This document shows positions 18,651 to 31,450 of a stretch of 64,000 nt of DNA, one piece after another (the first letter of the stretch is position 1; every line of letters begins with the position of its first letter). The DNA comes from Botryosphaeria dothidea (Eukaryota; Ascomycota; Dothideomycetes; Botryosphaeriales; Botryosphaeriaceae): assembly GCA_011503125.2 (NCBI GenBank), contig WWBZ02000051.1, forward strand, positions 1,674,001 through 1,738,000, given 5' to 3'. A program made the translations under genes and the position numbers. A model generated the notes under the pieces. That model ran no database searches. It was not told the DNA's origin and saw nothing but the letters and a program-made list of their open reading frames with translations.

Positions 18651-21460
18651 ATGGCCGGCAATCAGAGACTACGAGGGCTTCCTGCCCGTAAGTGCTCTTG
18701 GTCTCGATGGAAAACCCACCTACTAATTTTACCATTCCACCCACAGACCCTCCCGGCCCGACCTTCTTGAGCTACACTCCAAATGGGCGCAAATTGATCA
18801 CCGTTGGCCTGAACAACGCCATTCGTGTCTTTCATACAGGCTCCGTCGAGGAACCTACCAATATCGACAACGCCCAGGACTCAAATACTGCTGTTGCTGC
18901 TGCTGTAGGCCGCCACCATACCCCGCAAGTCGGCCCAGTGCTTACAGGCCCAACAGAACGACTTTTTCGTCGCCGGCTCCGAGGATGGTACCGTCTGCAA
19001 GTTTTCTCTCGAAACAAACTCGCTCGAAGAGGTTCTCGTCCGCTGTACCCTTCCCATCCGTGATATTGCGCTCTCGCCAGACGGGAATTGGGCAGCGGTG
19101 GCTAGCGAGTAAGAAATTCGGTCCGCGTACACAATACGGTCAAGCTGACAAGTTGGAGTGAATTGGTCGTCAAGGTGGTCAATACGAGGGACATGACTCG
19201 GGTCATTCGTCTTCGGGAGCAGTCGCGTCCCGTGAAGCATGTTTCTTTCGACGTCAGCGGTTCTTACTTAGCGGCCTCCTGCGCCGACGGCCACGTCTAC
19301 ATATACTCTCTCAGCTCTGAGGAGCCGGCTCTGATCAAGAAGGTGGATGGGTTGATCAAGGCCATTGAGACCGATGCTGAGGCCAGCTCCAAAATTTTGT
19401 GGCATCCAGATGGGCGCGCATTTGCTGCTGCCACTCCCACGCGCGGTAAGTCTGCGGCGGAGATTGAAAGGCCTTTGCTCATATTTGCCTAGACTTCCAG
19501 GTTGTATCTTGTAGTGATTGGGAACGTCAACGCGCGTTCAAATCGGGCCATACCGGTGATATCACTGCAGCGGCTTGGTCTCCCAACGGCGGACTCCTTA
19601 CGACAACAGGTCTTGATCGCAAGCTTACTATTTGGGACACAAAGACCCAGAGAGCAATCAAGACGTACGACGAAATGCGGGCCACGATCCTGGCCATGGC
19701 CTGGCATCCTACCGAGAATATCCTGTGCTACACAAATAATGATGGCGAGCTGTTCATCCATACCGACTTTGTGCCCTCTGAGCATGCTCAGATACTAGAC
19801 AAGGACCTCCAGGCCGCCCCATTCATTCACGATCCCCTTGCGGAGACTTCAGGCAATGCTCGACGATTACCTATCAACGGAAAAGAGTCACGTCCCGTTC
19901 GACAAGGAACTCCTGACTCGCTGGACGACATTCTTGGGGGCGATGGCATGTCGGATGTGGATGGCTTCATCGAAGATGATGATGGCGCCGGTTACGCCGA
20001 GGAAGTGAATGGACATGGAAAGCGCGGTCGAGCTGCCGACGACGTTGACCTTCCAACCGGCAAGCGCAGCAGAGGAGGCTTGCAGATAAAAACACATGCT
20101 GCTTTTCAACCTGGCAGTACTCCTTGGCGCGGCAACAGGCGATATCTGTGCCTGAACTTCACTGGCTTCGTATGGACCGTTGATCAGGAAACTCATCACA
20201 CCATGACAGTCGAGTTTTACGACAGGGAAGCCCACAGAGACTTTCATTTTACTGACCCATTCCTATACGACAAGGCTTGCTTGAACGAGAATGGAACACT
20301 CTTCTCCTGTCAGCCATCGAAGGACCACCCAGCTATCGTCTATTACAGACCGCATGAGACCTGGACCGCGAGAACAGATTGGAGAACCGAGCTTCCCCCA
20401 GGAGAGAGTATTACAGCTATCTCACTCAGTGATTCGTACATCGTGGTGATGACGTCGACCGACTATGTACGCATCTATACTCTTTTCGGTGTTCCGTTCC
20501 GCGTCTACCGGCAAAAATCGTCTCCCACAGTAACTTGCGCCAGTTGGAGGGATTACGTGATGACCATCGGGAACGGCCCCGTTGGTGGCGATGGTATTAC
20601 ACAGCTGTTGTATACGATCGAGAATGTCAAGCGTGATGAGATCTGTCAAAGCGAGGACATTGTTGCCCTTAGTGAAGGTGCAGAGCTACAAAGCGTCTTC
20701 TTCTCTGACCAGGGCGTAAGTTGTCCCTGCATCTCATCCCTTTGAACTCACTGACACTATATCACAGGACCCCTGCATCTACGACACAACCGGCACGCTC
20801 CTCGTTCTTCAACACTGGCGAACCCCCTCCCAAGCACGTTGGGTCCCTCTTCTAGATACAAAGCTGCTGTCTCGTCTTGCCTCTGGCCGCAAAGAGGAGA
20901 CCTACTGGCCGGTCACCGTTGCTAACGACCGCTTCCACTGCATCATCCTCAAAGGCGGCGATAAATACCCCTACTTCCCTCGCCCCCTCCTTACCGACTT
21001 CGAATTCCAGATCCCCATCTATGCCCCCAAGGCCCCTCGTCGCGGCGGCCGCCGCGACAGCCCGGACGTCATGGACGAGGACTCCGACGAAGCGGCCGCC
21101 TCCGGCCTCACCGAGACGCAAAGCCTCGAAGAGCAGTTCGTCCGCAACGCGCTGCACCTCTCGCTGCTCGACGACCTCGCCGCGGTCACGCGCGCGACGA
21201 GCAGCCAAAAGCAAGCGCTCGCGCGCCGCGAGCTCGACGTCGACAAGGCCCTGCTGCAGCTGCTGGCGGCCGAGTGCCGCGAGGGCGAGGAGCGCGGCAT
21301 GAAGGCGCTCGAGATCGTCGGGCTCATGCGCGACCGCTCCGGCAAGATGCTCGACGCCGCGGCCAAGATCGCCCAGCGCTTCGGCCGGGACGTGCTGAGG
21401 GGCAAGATTGAGGAGTTGGCCGAGAGGAGGCTGGTCGGCCTGGACGACGAGGACGACTGA
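18651..21460 (+). CDS. CTF4: replisome adaptor Ctf4/Mcl1 (WDHD1 family)
   Basis: Six exons (18651-18687, 18747-18904, 18948-19108, 19153-19445, 19493-20715, 20768-21460) encode 854 residues. Ctf4 is a trimeric hub that links the CMG helicase to DNA polymerase alpha-primase and supports sister chromatid cohesion. The N-terminal half is a WD40 propeller, with FLSYTPNGRKLITVGLNNAI, FVAGSEDGTVCKFSLET, AAWSPNGGLLTTTGLDRKL and ILAMAWHPTENILCYTNNDG. A disordered acidic linker with a basic GKRSRGG stretch follows, then the SepB-type second propeller beginning HAAFQPGSTPWRGNRRYLCL. A helical C-terminal bundle ends VGLDDEDD. No HMG box is present, as usual in fungi. Introns of 43-59 bp break the N-terminal part heavily. 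Confidence 0.92.
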
Positions 21461-22328
21461 GGAGCAAAATCTCTCGCTCACGTGCGTTGGAATCTGCGCC
21501 CCATTCCCGCCTACCTGGTTAACAAAGGGAATCAATCAATGGCGCTCGATGATGAGGGGCTGTTGTGGAGGATTGCGGGTCGCCCACGTGCCGAAGGCGC
21601 ACCCCCCTTTCGGCCCGGTCCGACCATCCGTCTTCGGGACCCTGGATTCCTTGCGAGGGTGTTTGCATGATGGTTTGGGTATTTCTCGGCGGACACATGG
21701 GAAAAAGGGTGTTTGCGGAGTTCGTGGAGTTCGTAATTCATGTGATACCGTTCTAAATGAGATTCGGAGGGGAGGAGCAAAGCAATCATAGGCCGCTCCC
21801 TCTCGCACAGTTAACGTGGTCTCTCCGCAAATCTCTTGCGTTTCTGCCTTTTTGCGTGAAGCTCGAGTTGGCGGTCGGCCTGGCAGGAACCAATGCAGGG
21901 CGTCTTGAGCATGTTCAACAGTCTTAGTATTAAACTGTAGAAATTTGCTAAGAGCAGGTCGGGTTCAAAAATACCACAGCATGCCCTGGCCATGGGCAAT
22001 TGAAGTATTCACCCGGCCGTGAATGTACCTGCAAACGGAACGAATACTCCACCTCCCCACTTCAAGGACAAGTTGTGATTCTTTTGAAGCTGATCTCGTA
22101 CGAGAAGTCGAACGAGCGTTGAATGGGACGAGGAAGAGGTTCGACTGCGCATGTGATCACCTCCATTTCAGGGAGCGAAATTGCAGAATTTCCCCATTTT
22201 ATTAAAAGCAAGTAACACGAAAAACGCACTCCCAGGCAGGCAAAGAACATAATTCTAGGCCCGCAAGCTTCCCAAAACGCTCGCTCAGGCCCCTAATCCC
22301 CTCTACGACTCAAGACATACTCCAACAC
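21461..22328. other. convergent intergenic region, no gene seen
   Basis: This is the shared 3' flank of CTF4 and alpha-tubulin. Several short overlapping frames occur, none with recognisable features. Confidence 0.6.
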
Positions 22329-24099
22329 TTAGTACTCGGCCTCAAGACCCTCCTCCTCGCCGAGCGAATCGGCCGCAACCTCCTCGTAGTCCCTCTCGAG
22401 CGCAGCCAGGTCCTCACGGGCCTCGCTGAACTCACCTTCCTCCATACCCTCACCAACATACCAATGGACGAAAGCGCGCTTGGAGTACATGAGGTCGAAT
22501 TTGTGCGACAATGCCGACCATGCCTCGGCGATAGCGGTGGTGTTGGACAGCATGCAACTATGGAGAATTAGCGAGAATTGCGTATATTTAGAGCGTGAAG
22601 ACTTACACAGCGCGGTCGACCTTGGCGAGATCGCCGTTGGGCACGATTTGTGGGGGCTGGTAGCAGATACCGATCTTGAAACCAGTAGGGCACCAGTCGA
22701 CGAACTGGATGGTGCGCTTGGTCTTGAGAGTAGCAACAGCCTGGTGGGTGTCCTTGGGGACGACGTCTCCACGGTAGAGCAAGCAAGTAGCCATGTACTT
22801 GCCGTTGCGGGGGTCGCACTTGACCATCTGGTTGTTGGGCTCGAAGCAGGACATAGTGATCTCCTGCACCGAGTTGGCCTCGTGGGCAGCCTTGGCAGCG
22901 CTGATGACGGGAGCATAAGCGACCAGAGGGAAGTGAATACGGGGGTAAGGAACAAGGTTGGTCTGGAACTCGTTCAGATCGACGTTCAGGGAACCATCGA
23001 AACGGAGCGAGGCGGTAATGGACGAGACGACTGGAATTTGTTAATGAAATAATCTCTGGCATTTGTTTAGCGGACAATCTCACCCTGAGCAATCAGGCGG
23101 TTCAGGTTCTCGTAGTTGGGCCTCTCAATACCCAGGTTGCGGCGGCAGATATCGTAGATAGCCTCGTTGTCGACCATGAAAGAGCAGTCGGAGTGCTCCA
23201 GAGTGGTGTGAGTGGTCAGGATGGAGTTGTAGGGCTCAACAACGGAGGTGGCGACCTGAGGAGCGGGGTAGACGCAAAACTCGAGCTTGCACTTCTTGCC
23301 GTAGTCGACGGACAGACGCTCCATGAGCAGAGCGCCGAAACCGGAACCGGTACCACCACCGAAGGAGTGGAAGACGAGGAAACCTTGCAGACCAGCGCAG
23401 TTGTCGGCAACACGGCGGACCTTGTCCAGGACCTGGTCAATGAGCTCCTTGCCAACGGTGTAGTGGCCACGAGCGTAGTTGTTGGAGGCATCCTCCTTGC
23501 CAGTGATCATGTGCTCCGGGTGGAACAGACCGCGGTAGGTACCGGTGCGGACCTCGTCGACGACATTGGGCTCGAGATCGCAGTAGATGGTGCGAGGAAC
23601 GTACTTGCCCTGGCCTGTTGTTGATTTATCAGCGGCGGGGCTCTCACGACGCGCACGTGGCGTTGGTGGGGGGAAAAAAGCGCACCGGTCTCAGAGAAGA
23701 AAGTGCTGAATCCATGGTCGTCGTCGGCGGCCTTGCGCTCCTCAGTGAGGTAACCGTCGGGCTATTGTAGTGTGAGCGGAAGAGAGCGGGATTGAGCGGG
23801 GACGGCAGAGGTTGTCGCGGGGAGGTGGCGAGAAGCGCATACCTGGATGCCGTGCTCAAGGCAGTAGAGCTGTTGAGAAAAGTCAGCGAATGCGACCGGC
23901 AGCGGACCCTTTTTGCAGGGTATGTGTAAAAAACTCACCTCCCAGCAGGAGTTCGCGATTTGGCAACCGGCCTGGCCGACTGGAGTCGCGGTTATGTCAG
24001 TAAACAGGGATCGCGGGTGGAGAGCGGTGAAGTTTTGGACGCATCGGCGGGGCGGCTAGATAGGACAGACATACCGTTCAAGCTGATAACTTCTCTCAT
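22329..24099 (-). CDS. TUB1: alpha-tubulin
   Basis: Seven exons (24099-24075, 23979-23939, 23869-23843, 23761-23686, 23614-23084, 23030-22607, 22557-22329) encode 450 residues, the usual alpha-tubulin length. It pairs with beta-tubulin to form microtubules. Visible landmarks are [20 protein letters not shown] at the N terminus, the GTP-binding [19 protein letters not shown], and [19 protein letters not shown]. Further on are [19 protein letters not shown] and [15 protein letters not shown]. The C-terminal tail is acidic and ends in Tyr (EEEGLEAEY), consistent with a detyrosinatable tail. The first four coding exons are short (25, 41, 27 and 76 nt), an intron-rich 5' end common in fungal tubulin genes. 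Fungi often have two alpha-tubulin genes, so the numeral is provisional. Confidence 0.97.
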
Positions 24100-24492
24100 G
24101 GTGTCTGTAGTGTGGTAAAGGGGAGTGTGTGTTGGTGGAGAGAGTACGAGGGGGCGCGAGAAAGTATTGAGGCGTAATGAGGAAGCCCCGTGCGGTGCGT
24201 TGATCAGAGCGTGTGGACCGTCGCGGGATGGCTCTAGGGAGAGAGAGGGTCGCAGCCGACATAAACAGTGCTGTGCGCGCCATTCCCCATTGGGCTAGCG
24301 CAATGACGCGGACCGCCAGCCAATAGCATCGCGCACGACCACTTTGCCTTAGGTTTTGCGTCGCCCTCGAGCGTCCAAGTCGGCCGTCGGCGTTTTGCAA
24401 GAGAAGGCGCCGACGAAAAGTCCGTCTGCCCAGTGCAACAACTCCGCCAGCAGCCACCCTCGCATCGCTCCGCCCAACACCCGCCCACCGCC
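24100..24492. promoter_or_regulatory. divergent alpha-tubulin/MAK16 promoter
   Basis: The 393 bp between the start codons carry CCAAT at 24320-24324 and an inverted CCAAT (ATTGG) at 24289-24293, about 30 bp apart, near the middle. CCAAT boxes are bound by the HAP/CBC complex and are frequent in divergent fungal promoters. Confidence 0.4.
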
Positions 24493-25709
24493 ATGTCTGC
24501 CTCCGACGAAATCGTGTGGCAGGTCATCAACCAGCAATTCTGCTCCTTCAAGCTCAAGTTTGTCGTTCCCGACCGGCCCTGCGCGCAAATTCGCTGACCC
24601 CGGTTCGCAGACTTCCCACGAAGAACCAGAATTTCTGTCGCAACGAGTAAGCTCACACTGACTGCCAAAACCAGTATGCCCAGAGAAGCCTTATTGACAT
24701 CTTTTGCCCAGGTACAATGTTACCGGTCTTTGCAACCGCCAGTCCTGTCCGCTCGCGAACTCCCGCTATGCCACTATCCGCGCCCACCCCGAAACTGGTG
24801 CCCTGTACCTCTACTTAAAGACAATCGAACGCTCGCACCAGGTACGGACATAATACGCTTACTATGCACCATTTTCGGCTCGAACATTTACTGACCGCAC
24901 TAAAGCCGAACCGCTGGTGGGAGCGCATCAAGCTTTCGTCCAACTACGCCAAGGCCCTTGAGCAAGTCGACCAGCGCCTCATCTACTGGCCCAAATTTCT
25001 CGTCCACAAGAACAAGCAGCGTCTTACTCGTCTTACCCAAGTCCGTATTCGCTCGCAACGCCTAGCCAAAGAGCAAGAACGCCTGGGAGAAACCCTTGTG
25101 CCCAAGCTTGCCCCCAAGGTTCGACGCCGTGAGGAAACCCGCGAGCGCAAGGCCGCTGCTGCTGCGAAGGTTGAGCGCGCCATTGAGAGAGAACTTATTG
25201 AACGTCTACGGAGTGGTGCATATGGCGAACAGCCCCTCAACGTCGATGAGACTGTGTGGAGAAAGGTTTTGAAGGGTCTCGAACGCGGTGGTGAGGGTGA
25301 GAGGGATGAGGATTTGGATGAAGGTATTGAGGAAGAGCTTGAGGAGGAAATGGAGAACGAGGAGGGCGTCGGCGACGTCGAGTATGTCAGTGACATCGAG
25401 GGCAGCGAATCCGAAGACGAAGACCTGGGCGACCTGGAGGACTGGATCGGTGACGAGTCCGGTGATGACGACGAATCGGAGGAGGCAAGCGATGGGGAGG
25501 AGGAAGAGAGTGACGAGGACAGCGAAGCGGACGAGGAAGACGAGGATACTGAGAAGCTGAAGAAGGCCCTGGCCGACATGAAGAAGAGGAAAAGGGGCCC
25601 TGAGCCCGCGCCCAAGGCCAGCAAGAAGAAAAATACCAAGGGCCCTAAGCGGGAGATCGAGTATGAGTATGAGCACGAGCCTGCTCCGCGCCAAACCATT
25701 CGCGCGTAG
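24493..25709 (+). CDS. MAK16: ribosome biogenesis protein Mak16
   Basis: Exons 24493-24557, 24611-24646, 24712-24841 and 24906-25709 encode 344 residues. Mak16 is a nucleolar factor needed for early 60S subunit assembly, in complex with Rpf1 and other factors. The N terminus [19 protein letters not shown], then [20 protein letters not shown], gives the conserved Cys-rich part of the L28e-like domain. [20 protein letters not shown] and [20 protein letters not shown] are further family signatures. The C-terminal third is strongly acidic (runs of Glu and Asp) and then Lys-rich, as in other Mak16 proteins. Three small introns interrupt the first 80 codons. Confidence 0.95.
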
Positions 25710-26155
25710 AGTAGGCCGGGTATGGTGTTTTGGGGACACGGCGTTAGGCGGGAAACTCAAAAAAAAGCTTTCATCACGACGCTGGTGAAGCGTTGTTTAG
25801 TCGGATGGTCACAGCGGATTCACTCGCACGTGCATCCATTATGGTCGGAGCTAGCTACGAGTCACCGATCTTCATGCGAATCCTTCTGGAAAAATCATTT
25901 CAGTCCCTCGTGCCAAGGGTGATTAAGGTACCATTGGTCTAACTATGTTAAACCGGGAAAATGCATTCCGACTTTCTGGAACAACCGTCTACTCTTCCTG
26001 AGATCTGCACTCTCCGATTAAAATTAATGCCAAAAAATAATTAGGTCTGACAAAAGGCCATCCTTCAGGTGCCTCCATATGACTTGACACCGAACTCTAT
26101 TGCTTATGCATTCCAAGCACTTGTTGACTGGTAAATCAGACAGGGCTGTAACAGA
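25710..26155. other. convergent intergenic region, no gene seen
   Basis: Shared 3' flank of MAK16 and the NucA/NucB-like gene. Nothing coding is recognised. Confidence 0.6.
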
Positions 26156-27098
26156 TCAGGCTATTTCGTCAATGATGGCAACCTCGCCATCCTTGGTGAT
26201 GACGTTCCGTCCAACAAGAGACTCATCGCGCTTAGCAGGTAGATGCAAGTGCTCAACGCCGTTCTGATCGATGTACCTCCTGAAGAAGTAACTCTTGTCG
26301 ATTGCATCTGCTCCGTGGGGCTCATCTCTTGCTTGCACCTTTTGCATCCCTTGCGGTAACTGCTGCTGGGACTGCTGCTGGGACGGCGAAAACTGCTGAG
26401 AGGCGCTGGGGGCGTAATAGAAAAAACCATCTTGTTGTAGGATGAATTGGTACCCGTCATTCTCACAGCTTGTGGTATCAAGGCAGAAGGGTCTGTATGC
26501 TCATATGTCAAGCCGTTGCTTCAGGAGACAGAATAGGTTCACTGACGAATTTTGGAAATTGATGATGGTGATGTCGAATTGTTGACCGTTTTTAAGACTC
26601 TCTCGGAAGTCACCAAACTGGTCACCCTGATCTATTATAGAACTCAGCTTGCTTTCTTTTTTTTCTTCCCCTTGTGCTTGAATGAGACAACTCACCGCTA
26701 TTGTCGTCGAGGGAAACACAGCGCAATGAGGCGCCAGCTCCTCCTTGCTGAGTAGCAGCCCAGGGAAAATCGTCACAAGACCTCTGGGAGCCGTCTGGGC
26801 CGTTCAACTCAGGGTACTGCATACACGGCTTGAGTGCACCTCCTGACTCCTTTCTGCGCTCAGGTCGATGGACAAAGTTGGCGTCGAATGTCAGAGGCAG
26901 GACATTTTGCGCACCGCTGCATCGGATGTGCCAACAAGCATTGCTGCAGGTTCCTGGCGACTTTGAACAGTCCCATTGGAATGTGGAAATCTGTGCGGAT
27001 CCACTGTTAGGCTCTGCTGCTGCTGCTGCGCCAGGAGGAGCTTGGGCATTGATGAGCCTGGCAGCCGCCAGTATAAGGAGAAACGGCATAAACGACAT
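26156..27098 (-). CDS. secreted NucA/NucB-like deoxyribonuclease
   Basis: Exons 27098-26696, 26631-26547 and 26492-26156 encode 274 residues. A signal peptide (FMPFLLILAAARLINAQA) precedes a Cys-rich domain. The stretch CDDFPWAATQQGG followed by LRCVSLDDNSDQGDQ matches the NucA/NucB core, normally of the form CDEYPFAST-GG, RCVP and EN-QG. In bacteria these are small, metal-dependent, non-specific secreted DNases; fungal members are mostly uncharacterised. Here the usual Glu of each motif is replaced by Asp, so activity is uncertain. A Gln/Ser-rich linker and a charged C-terminal region of about 70 residues follow. Secretion and nuclease activity are inferences; the match to the core motif is what is seen. 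Confidence 0.75.
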
Positions 27099-30000
27099 CG
27101 TTCGTTATAGCCTGAAACGATAATGAGTGATTACGAGTAAAGAATAATTTTCAAAGATCCTCTATTCATGAGTATAATGAAAGACTGGAGAAAGAGGAGA
27201 GATTTGGATTTCCGAGAAGCACACGAAGAGATTTTGACCAGCGGGGCCTCAACCTTTTCATACATTGCAAGAGAAGCTACCGGGGGCAAATCCCGATGTT
27301 TACGAGTCTGACTTTCGTATTTGAGATAATTATCCCAGAATTTAATTAAAGGATAACACCTTGTTGCATGTATCCCCAAGTCACGCTTCCCAAAGGATGA
27401 TATTCACAGATCCAGGCCTGAGTTACATGGCCAAAAGATTTTGGTCCGGTGGTTCCGGAAGCTCGGAAGCAAGAGATTTCCGCTTGCACAAGTATCTTTC
27501 TTGCCCCATGAGGAGCAAATTGATATTAAATCTTAACGTTCACCTGCAAATAACTTCTTGTTCCCTCACGACGTGGTAGGTTTACACCTTGATCCCACTA
27601 AATATAAATATCGGTTGAGCCTCTCCTCAGGATCATCCTTGCTACCCCACAATTTGGACTCTTTTGGTTGGCTCGCACGACGTTCGAATTTCTCAAAAAG
27701 GCTTACGACTAATAATGCCGATGCAGGTACACGAGCAACCGATTCGGATTGCCTCAGACCGGGGAGAGGCGTTCGGTAAGACTTTGGGAAACACTCATGT
27801 CCAATAGAAGCAGTGTGACTACTCTCTCCTTGGTCTTGGTATAAGTCTGCTACTATCCAGAACCCTTAAGCTGACCAAAAACAATAGTATCTAGAGTCGG
27901 ACGCAAACGTCAGATGTTCAACATCCTTGCGAAAATCATGAACCATTGCGGCATACGGCTAGAGCGCCCGCGAACAAGGTCGAATTGCCACGCATATGAC
28001 AGTGCAGGGCATTTTGCATCGATTTCTTAATCATGTATGATCTATTCTGACGCTAGTCCGTTCTAGTGAGCTGGTAGGGCCCTTTGCGGTAGCTTTGCGG
28101 GAGCTTCCGCAAAGTTCAGAACCAGCTCCGCCTTCTTTAGTGCAGACTCTAAATATTTCTGCAAGCTATGCTTCTATTGAACAGGTTCCTAAATTTAAAA
28201 TGAGCATGTAGAAGCCTGTGGTTGTTGAATTACGCCTTGTATGAACAAGCAAGAAGACACCACACTCTGCACCGTTCCAATCCAAATAGCGCGAGAATCA
28301 ACGTGGCATCAGAATAATCATTATGCGCCTCACAACTGCATAAAACAACGAACTCGATTCTACCTGAGCGAAGTCTCTGGGAACAGAGTAGAGTTGGAAT
28401 GAGAGAAGCTACTTTGGTACTATTTCAAGTGAATCTCTGAATGCAAATCCGAAACGGGGAAAGACCCCCGCCGATTACAAACGTTTAGGTCTCTGGGAAA
28501 AAACTCAATAGACGAAGGGATCGTCTTTAGATTTCCCGACACGGAGCTTTTCTGACCACGGAAAAGTCTAATCCACGCTTCTTTCGATGTGTCAGCTTGC
28601 AATTATTGGACGTCATATTTCGACTCGACAAAGAGAAGGCATCCGCGGCTGAAGTATATAAAGTAAACTTATCGATTGTGTCAACTTCATCTCTGAACTG
28701 TTCTCGCTGAGATTCGTAGCTGTCGTATCCCTTAAACCGCATTTTCCTTTAGGCTTTAATCATTCTGCCACTAATTATCCTTCACATACACTTGGATCTC
28801 CCTGCAGGTAGTTACTTTTGCTCTCACGCAGGTCAATGAACTTTCACGAATCTTTGGGACATCTGCGTTCGGCGATCTGCCACCTCTTCGAATCTCTCTG
28901 CGTACTTTCCGTATTTTAGGCTCAACTCTCCTACGCTTCAGGAGCTCCTGTACTTTTTGGGTCTCATGATACACTATTGGTCATGATGGATTCGATCTCC
29001 GGGAAAATCTGAAGATGCCGTTGCACCCAGTCGGGCAGAACTAGTAAAGCTAATCCACATCATTTTTTCCAGCATTTGGTGGATTGAAACAGCAGCCATC
29101 AGCTTGCGGGCACCACATCCAGATGACTGATTGACTACCGCAAGTGTCGAAGTTCCCCTCCGGTGATCGGTGCTGACGGAATAGGTGTAGAACCCCGAAA
29201 ATGTCCCCACCCCTCCAATTGGGTTGCTAAAACCGGAGGGTTCTGATGCCTCGGAACTTTGTTACGATCTATATACCCAGAGATTGGGTTGCGGACAACA
29301 GCCTGTAAGCGTTTTGGCTACCCCGCTGCTTAGATAGTCTTCCAAGGCACTATTGAAACCACCAAGCGCTGTGTGCATGGATACCATTTCAGATTACTGC
29401 ACCGGAAAAGTAAGGGTGTGTACGAGGCAGTGAAGATGTGAGAATGTTTGATTTATCACTCTTTTCGCATTTCGTTTTCGGAGGCTACCCCTGGCAAAGA
29501 TCCAGTGCAGGTCCGGCTGGTAAGGGTATAGCTGCGGAGTAAAGATTCCAAGTCTTCGCGATCCCTTACAAGTCACATGGCTTACAAAGTTGCAATAATC
29601 CAAGTGCAAAAAGACCAACCCCATACATGTAGCCTGTCTGGGAAATCTCTGGTCTCTTTCCGTTGGGAAGACACCAAAGACGTTGAACTCGGAACACTCT
29701 TTCTGAACTTGAGTTCAAAAGTTGTCGTGCCCCGAATTTCTCCAATCTTTGCATGAAGAAAAACGAGCGAGTAAAGCTACACTTCTTGGTCTACTCAATA
29801 CCAATCCCTAAAGTCCTTTTGCATCAAAGAAGCTGCCGAGGTTTGTTGGCGGAGATGACGGCACGTCAAGCCTACAGGGCGTCTGTTTCCTACCTGGAGT
29901 TCTGCAATGCATCACATCCATTGGCCAGCCCTCTTGGATCATCTGAGCACCTAATGTTCTGGTGGTGAGAAGTTCCTGCTTGGCAAACGAGGTTCCGCCA

Positions 30001-30587
30001 ACCAGGGGCGCTCCTTAGGATATGTGCCTCGGCAAGTCCTCATTTATCCTCCGCCCAGGAATCCCACCTTTTCCCCCATATCCTGCCAAGCCGGGTGGCT
30101 TCTCCTAGTCTTGCAGTTTGAAGAAAGGCTTCGGTGCAAACAAAACGTTCAAACGGCAGCTGAGGCTTAGCATCGGTCCCAAGCCTGCTGTACGACCACT
30201 TAAACCACAGCTAACTCCTGTAATGGGCATTCTCGACGCCGCCAGGCACAAACCGCCTCGGTATCTAATCGTGGTCACCAAAATGCCCCTCATCCAGTCA
30301 CAATGTGGCTGCATCGCAATCAATCTCATCTCTGAACAGTGATGTGTTCAAGATTTTGGCCGAGGCAATGGCACTTCTTCAATGGTATTGGTCCAAAACC
30401 ACCAGGATTTGTTCCCATCAGAGGGGGAGTCGCAGTGAACTTCCAAGATCTTGATGTGTATAAAGGGCGGAGGGTATCTGTGGTGAATAGAAGCATCAAG
30501 CACCAGCCGAAGATTTGAGACAGCTCCTCCTGGATCACACTCTTTCGTCCCCTTCACAGAATCGTTCCCCGTCATTCTCAATTCGAA
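27099..30587. other. 3.5-kb AT-richer region without genes
   Basis: By eye this stretch is AT-richer than its flanks, and no frame exceeds about 80 codons. None resembles a transposase, reverse transcriptase or fungal domain. It could be relic mobile DNA mutated by repeat-induced point mutation, or just gene-poor spacer. I saw no terminal repeats or target-site duplications. Confidence 0.45.
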
Positions 30588-31450
30588 ATGAAGGTCACTG
30601 CGACTATCGCCTCCGTGCTCTTTGCTAGCTTGTCTCTGGGATCTCCCATCAATGTTGAAGTCCGCGACCCTGAGGCCGTAGCCGAGCTCGAAGCTCGTCA
30701 GTTCACCGGAACTGGCGTCACGGCCAACGAACTCAAGAACGGACCTTGCAAGCCAGTGACTTACATCTTCGCGAGGGGCTCGACTGAGCTCGGAAATCTG
30801 GTAAGTTCAGTGAACACCAAAATAGTACCAATTGTTGTTTTGCGCCCAAAAAAAACCATCATTCCATTGAAAATATTGCTCACCGTATGAAAGAGAAGAA
30901 CCATGTCCCTGGCTGACAATGCTCCAGGGCCAAACCGTGGGACCAGCTCTTGCCGACCAGCTCAGGTCTCAATTTGATGTTGCTGTTCAAGGCGTTGATT
31001 ATCCCGCCGCTCTGACCACCAACTTCTTCGGCGGTTCCCTTGTCGGAATCAGCGAGATGAGAGACCTGATCAACTTTGCCGCTACAAAGTGCCCCGACAC
31101 CATCATCGTCGGAGGTGGATACAGGTATATGCCTCTTTCAAATTGAAAGAAAATCAAGACACTGACGCCCATCAAGCCAAGGCGCCGCACTCACGCACCG
31201 CTCCGTCGAGGACTTGTCTTCCTCGGTCCGCAACCGCATTGCCGGTATCGTCACTTTTGGAGATACGTACAATCTCCAGTCCGGCGGTCGCATCGAGGGT
31301 CTTCCGCAGGAGAAGCTGAAGATCATCTGCAACACTGGGGATCTTGTCTGCGCGGGCACTCTCGTTATCGCACCTGCTCATCTAGATTACGTACGCCGCG
31401 TTCCGGAGGCGTCGTTCTTCCTGGCTGATCGCATCAGGGCGGCTCAGTAG
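30588..31450 (+). CDS. cutinase (carbohydrate esterase family 5)
   Basis: Exons 30588-30800, 30928-31124 and 31177-31450 encode 227 residues. Cutinases are secreted serine esterases that cleave the plant polyester cutin. A signal peptide (VTATIASVLFASLSLGSP) and a short propeptide ending near EARQ precede the mature domain. KPVTYIFARGSTELGNL holds the oxyanion-hole Ser/Thr region. The catalytic Ser is in GGYSQGAALTH, where the codon itself spans the second intron. The catalytic Asp and His lie in CNTGDLVCAG and APAHLDYV. Length and four conserved Cys agree with the family. The Ser motif is lost unless the 52-bp intron (31125-31176) is removed. Confidence 0.94.

Noticed and set aside
27099..30587. 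A transposon relic in the AT-richer block
   Set aside because: No transposase or reverse transcriptase fragment, terminal repeat or target duplication could be identified by eye.
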